Below, piece after piece: positions 5,333-7,555 of a stretch of 7,555 nt of DNA. A program made the position numbers and the translations under genes. Below the pieces are notes generated by a model that ran no database searches, had not been told where the DNA came from, and saw only the letters and a list, made by a program, of their open reading frames with translations. Numbering within the stretch: the first letter of the stretch is position 1; every line of letters begins with the position of its first letter. The stretch comes from JAWVZS01 sp964507825 (lineage in GTDB: Archaea; Thermoproteota; Nitrososphaeria; Nitrososphaerales; Nitrosopumilaceae), in the NCBI GenBank assembly GCA_964507825.1, contig CAZDQM010000022.1, forward strand, positions 1-7,555. The letters are read 5' to 3'.

Positions 5333-6472
5333 ATGTTAAAAGGCGAACAACTGGGGAAGGAACACATGCGCGGCGCCATGGCAGGTACGGGAAGGATCAG
5401 AGCAAGACGGGACGACGTGCTGGACGGCAGGGCGTACAGGTTCGAGAGTGACGACTGTCTGCGCGTGCTGTCCGACATGCCATCCGAATGCATCGACTGC
5501 GTGATCACGTCGCCCCCGTACTGGAAGCAGAGAGAGTACGACGTAAAGCCCGCGCATGAACGCTTCTTGATCGGCAATGAGGGGTCGCCGGAGGAATATG
5601 CCGCCAGACTCGGAGCGGTGTTTGACGAGGTGCACCGCGTTCTCAAGGACTGCGGCTCCCTGTGGCTGAATCTCGGTGACAAGTACCAGAGCAAGGACAT
5701 TGTGGGGTTGCCGTGGATGGTGGCCTTCGAGCTCAAGAGGCGAGGATGGATGCTGCGTAACGACGTGATCTGGAACAAGATGAAGGGTTCGCAGAGCATG
5801 AAGGACAGGCTGCACACAATCCACGAATACGTATTCCACTTTGTCAAGTCTAGGCGGTACTACTATGACCGCAAGTCAATTCTGATAACGCCTATCAACA
5901 AGCCCCGGATGCGGAACGGCAAGATACAGTCGGCCACTGGGGTTTCAGGCGTGCGCTACCGGGAATCCATACAAAAGTCGGTAGATCTGACGCAGACCGA
6001 AAAACGCAACGCGCTGTCCGCGCTTGACGACGCCTTGGAAGACATGCGGAACGGCAAGATCGTGGACTTCCGCATGACCATACGGGGCGGGCAGAGGATA
6101 TACCACGGCAGCAAGGCATCAAAGAGCGGCCGGAGCAGGGAACTTGATGACAAGGGCTACTTTGTAATCAGGATGCACGCCGACGGGTACGCTCCGAACA
6201 GCATTTGGAACATAGTGCCGGAGGACGAGTGGAGGCGCGACGACCACTGCGCGGTGTTCCCGGTGGACCTGCTCAAGATACCAATAAACTCGACGTGTCC
6301 GAAGGGCGGCATCGTGCTTGATCCGTTCATGGGAACGGGAAGCGCGGTACTGGCGGCCGTGTCGATGGGCAGGCGGGGCATGGGCATCGAGATAAGCAGA
6401 AAATACGTCAAGACGGCAGAATCCCGCATGGGTCTACTTTATGACCGGGACGCTACCAATCCTGTCATGTAG
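5333..6472 (+). CDS. Beta-class DNA amino-methyltransferase of the NotI-like restriction-modification locus
   Basis: The 379-residue enzyme is probably N4-cytosine-specific, with AdoMet as methyl donor. The order is motif IV TSPPYW (59-64), then LWLNLGDKY (110-118), PWMVAFELKRRGWMLRNDVI (127-146) and HEYVFHFVKSRRYYYD (164-179). A long variable stretch follows (about 185-290), the likely target-recognition domain. Motif X is around HCAVFPVDLLKIPI (305-318) and motif I is LDPFMGTGSA (329-338), followed by GIEISRKYV. All key residues are present and the frame is intact. ATG 5333 was chosen for its 6-base spacing to the AbrB gene; ATGs at 5366 (with GGAAGG before it) and 5378 are alternatives that keep every motif. 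The last 39 bases overlap the end of the convergent endonuclease gene. Inferred role: protecting the host at the site cut by the NotI-like enzyme, under control of the AbrB product. The target sequence cannot be read from the motifs. Confidence 0.92.
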   Translation: MLKGEQLGKEHMRGAMAGTGRIRARRDDVLDGRAYRFESDDCLRVLSDMPSECIDCVITSPPYWKQREYDVKPAHERFLIGNEGSPEEYAARLGAVFDEVHRVLKDCGSLWLNLGDKYQSKDIVGLPWMVAFELKRRGWMLRNDVIWNKMKGSQSMKDRLHTIHEYVFHFVKSRRYYYDRKSILITPINKPRMRNGKIQSATGVSGVRYRESIQKSVDLTQTEKRNALSALDDALEDMRNGKIVDFRMTIRGGQRIYHGSKASKSGRSRELDDKGYFVIRMHADGYAPNSIWNIVPEDEWRRDDHCAVFPVDLLKIPINSTCPKGGIVLDPFMGTGSAVLAAVSMGRRGMGIEISRKYVKTAESRMGLLYDRDATNPVM

Positions 6473-7312
6473 CAGTCTGGTGAATTTTTCCAACCCAATG
6501 TCGCGGTCGTCTTGTTCGGCGCCCAACATATTCTCCACGTCCCGTATCGTGGTGTCGTACAGCGTGGTTATCTTGGGCACCCATGCGTTTCCGACCCACT
6601 GCATGGAGAACAGGACGAAGTGTATCAGGTACGTGTCATATGTCACTAACTTGGAGTCGTTTATCCTCAGGCCGCTCATGTCGCTGGTCATGGAACGCCG
6701 CAGGTAGTCCATCCCGGAGTCCTGCAACAGGAACAGCAGGTGCTTGCCCCACCCTTCGGTGATCAGTCCCTTCTTGTACACCTACTGCATCATGGTCTTC
6801 TGGTACTGGTTGGCTAGGTTGAAATTGTATTTGTATTTGCTTTTCATGTACCGGCCGTGCCTCTTTATGTCCATCACACCGTCCCACGGCGTGCCCGTGG
6901 TGCCGTTGGCCTGAAACTCGACACAGCAAAAGTCATCAATCTCACCGTCTTTGTCACACTTTACGAATACAAAGTCAAACGAACCCCTGCTCATGTTGGT
7001 TTCCGGCACCACGTGAACCGGACTGTCACCAAACACCATGCACTTGAGCGACCTGAAAACCTCTTCGGTGCGGAGTCTCTCTGGGCATGTTACGCTTGGG
7101 TGCCATGTCCTACCCCTGTCGCCACTCATGCCTAAGCTGCATGTGCCTATCTTGACTGAAGGCTTGCTCTTCCTGAACTTGGTGCACTCGGAATCCAGAA
7201 ACGGGCAGTATTGGACTACCATGTCCTCCCGCGCCTTGCCGGGAGAGGTGTATTCGGTATATGGGTGCCCGAACAACTCGGTCGGATACCGTCCCATCCG
7301 TGGTTCGTCCAT
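6434..7312 (-). pseudogene. NotI-family restriction endonuclease interrupted by one in-frame amber codon
   Basis: Read through one TAG (6782-6784, codon 177), the frame encodes 292 residues: 176 before and 115 after. Near the N-terminus YPTELFGHP leads into YCPFLDSECTKFRKS, GTCSLG and SVTCPERL. C36, C43, C58 and C76 match the four-cysteine metal-binding region known for NotI, whose structure holds iron. The PD-(D/E)XK core follows: E104 (VVPE), D113 (FDFVF) and E132-x-Q134 (VEFQANGTTGTPW), with Gln in place of the usual Lys as in NotI. After the stop, GWGKHLLFLLQDSGMDYL continues the fold, so a truncated protein would lack its C-terminal third. CAG to TAG is the likeliest change. The ATG at 7310-7312 was chosen because a TATA box lies about 25 bases upstream; a TTG at 7354 or an ATG at 7297 are alternatives. 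At 292 residues it is shorter than NotI (about 380). It converges on, and overlaps, the methyltransferase. The family call is good, and the cut site is unknown. Confidence 0.8.
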
Positions 7313-7327
7313 GCGGTGGATGCAGGG

Positions 7328-7346
7328 CCGTGATATATAACCGTGA
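7328..7346 (-). promoter_or_regulatory. TATA box of the NotI-like gene flanked by TCACGG direct repeats
   Basis: The minus strand reads TCACGG (7346-7341), TTATATA, then TCACGG (7333-7328). The TATA box is centred near 7336, about 24 bases from the ATG at 7312, which fits a leaderless archaeal promoter. Two identical hexamers framing the box would suit a repressor site. They do not resemble the TAGGTAAG motif of the AbrB operon. A second TATA-like sequence, GGTATATAAC (minus strand, about 7372-7381), lies further upstream and could serve the TTG start at 7354. Confidence 0.5.
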
Positions 7347-7426
7347 GATGTCAAGTGGGCTGCATCCGGCAGTTATATACCGAGTCAAACAGCCGTGTTC
7401 CAATTTAATCATAGGTATGAATTCAC

Positions 7427-7462
7427 GTAGTTTGGCTCACCATTAGAGGTAGTTTGGCTTAC
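7427..7462. repeat. Pair of 14-base direct repeats
   Basis: GTAGTTTGGCTCAC (7427-7440) and GTAGTTTGGCTTAC (7449-7462) differ at one base and are 22 bases apart. They lie just past the end of the partial gene at the right edge, upstream of the NotI-like gene. They could be paired operator sites or a small duplication. Confidence 0.6.
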
Positions 7463-7555
7463 TATCCGATGTATTTTGCCATCTCCGTCAGATGATCTAG
7501 CCCGCGCCCCTTCCACGTGGTGATGCATGTGAATATGTTGCCCATCACCTTTATA
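7462..7555 (-). CDS. C-terminal end of an unrecognised gene (cut by window edge)
   Basis: On the minus strand, 30 codons are open from the edge to TAG at 7462-7464. They read VMGNIFTCITTWKGRGLDHL and then TEMAKYIG, preceded by Ile-Lys. The mix of residues and codons looks like real protein rather than a chance frame, but the piece is too short to assign to a family. It points the same way as the NotI-like gene and ends 150 bases before that gene's start, so it could be an upstream neighbour or host sequence flanking the island. Confidence 0.5.
   Translation of the reverse strand, partial: IKVMGNIFTCITTWKGRGLDHLTEMAKYIG

Noticed and set aside
5137..5847. Long minus-strand open frames (236 and 167 codons) across the start of the second methyltransferase
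   Set aside because: They are antisense to a gene with clear AbrB and methyltransferase motifs, are rich in Ser, Leu and His with no domain pattern, and follow from its codon use.
6782..6784. TAG read as pyrrolysine or reassigned codon
   Set aside because: TAG also serves as the natural end of both restriction-modification genes, no suppressor or pyrrolysine gene is in view, and a CAG to TAG mutation explains the case more simply.
6857..7135. Plus-strand frames across the NotI-like gene
   Set aside because: They are shadows of the minus-strand gene, whose cysteine and VEFQ motifs fix the true frame.

Overview
The window looks like an accessory, mobile-element-rich stretch of an archaeal genome, most likely from the Thaumarchaeota (Nitrososphaerota). 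The reasons are TATA boxes about 25 bases upstream of start codons without leaders, an AbrB-type regulator, zinc-ribbon IS6-like and IS5-like transposases of archaeal style, and frequent ATA and AGG/AGA codons in GC-rich genes. The lineage is an inference; no rRNA, tRNA or core gene is present to fix it.

Left part (1-2800): the 3' end of an IS630/Tc1-mariner-type transposase enters from the left edge (1-216). It is followed by an AT-richer, gene-poor stretch containing hairpins, a 22-base tandem repeat and a roughly 400-base element with long imperfect inverted ends (634-1030). Next comes a heavily decayed IS5-family transposase (1260 to about 2260) with one frame-shifting insertion and at least five in-frame stops, then about 500 bases without a recognisable gene.

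Middle (2800-4930): an apparently intact beta-class amino-methyltransferase gene lies on the minus strand (2801-3760), preceded by a 23-codon ORF whose stop overlaps its start (ATGA) and by a small palindrome next to a TATA-like box. No restriction gene accompanies it, so it looks solitary. Upstream is an IS6-like transposase on the minus strand (3970-4913) with all three DDE residues, broken by one amber codon and one single-base deletion.

Right part (5045-7312): this is the most interesting block. A nested set of TAGGTAAG/CTTACCTA inverted repeats precedes an AbrB/MazE-type regulator (5141-5326). Six bases later comes a second beta-class methyltransferase (5333-6472). A gene converging on it from the minus strand (7312 to 6434) encodes a protein I recognise as NotI-family restriction endonuclease: a four-cysteine region, an FDFVF aspartate and a VEFQ catalytic motif. 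The two 3' ends overlap by 39 bases. The endonuclease frame is open except for a single TAG at 6782-6784. The inferred unit is a NotI-like restriction-modification locus with an AbrB-type controller in place of the usual HTH C-protein, in which the nuclease has probably been disabled by one nonsense mutation while the methyltransferase and regulator stay intact.

The right edge holds the last 30 codons of an unrecognised minus-strand gene (7462-7555). Overall the window reads as a genomic island with insertion-sequence relics and two methyltransferases, one of them in a recently decaying restriction-modification system.
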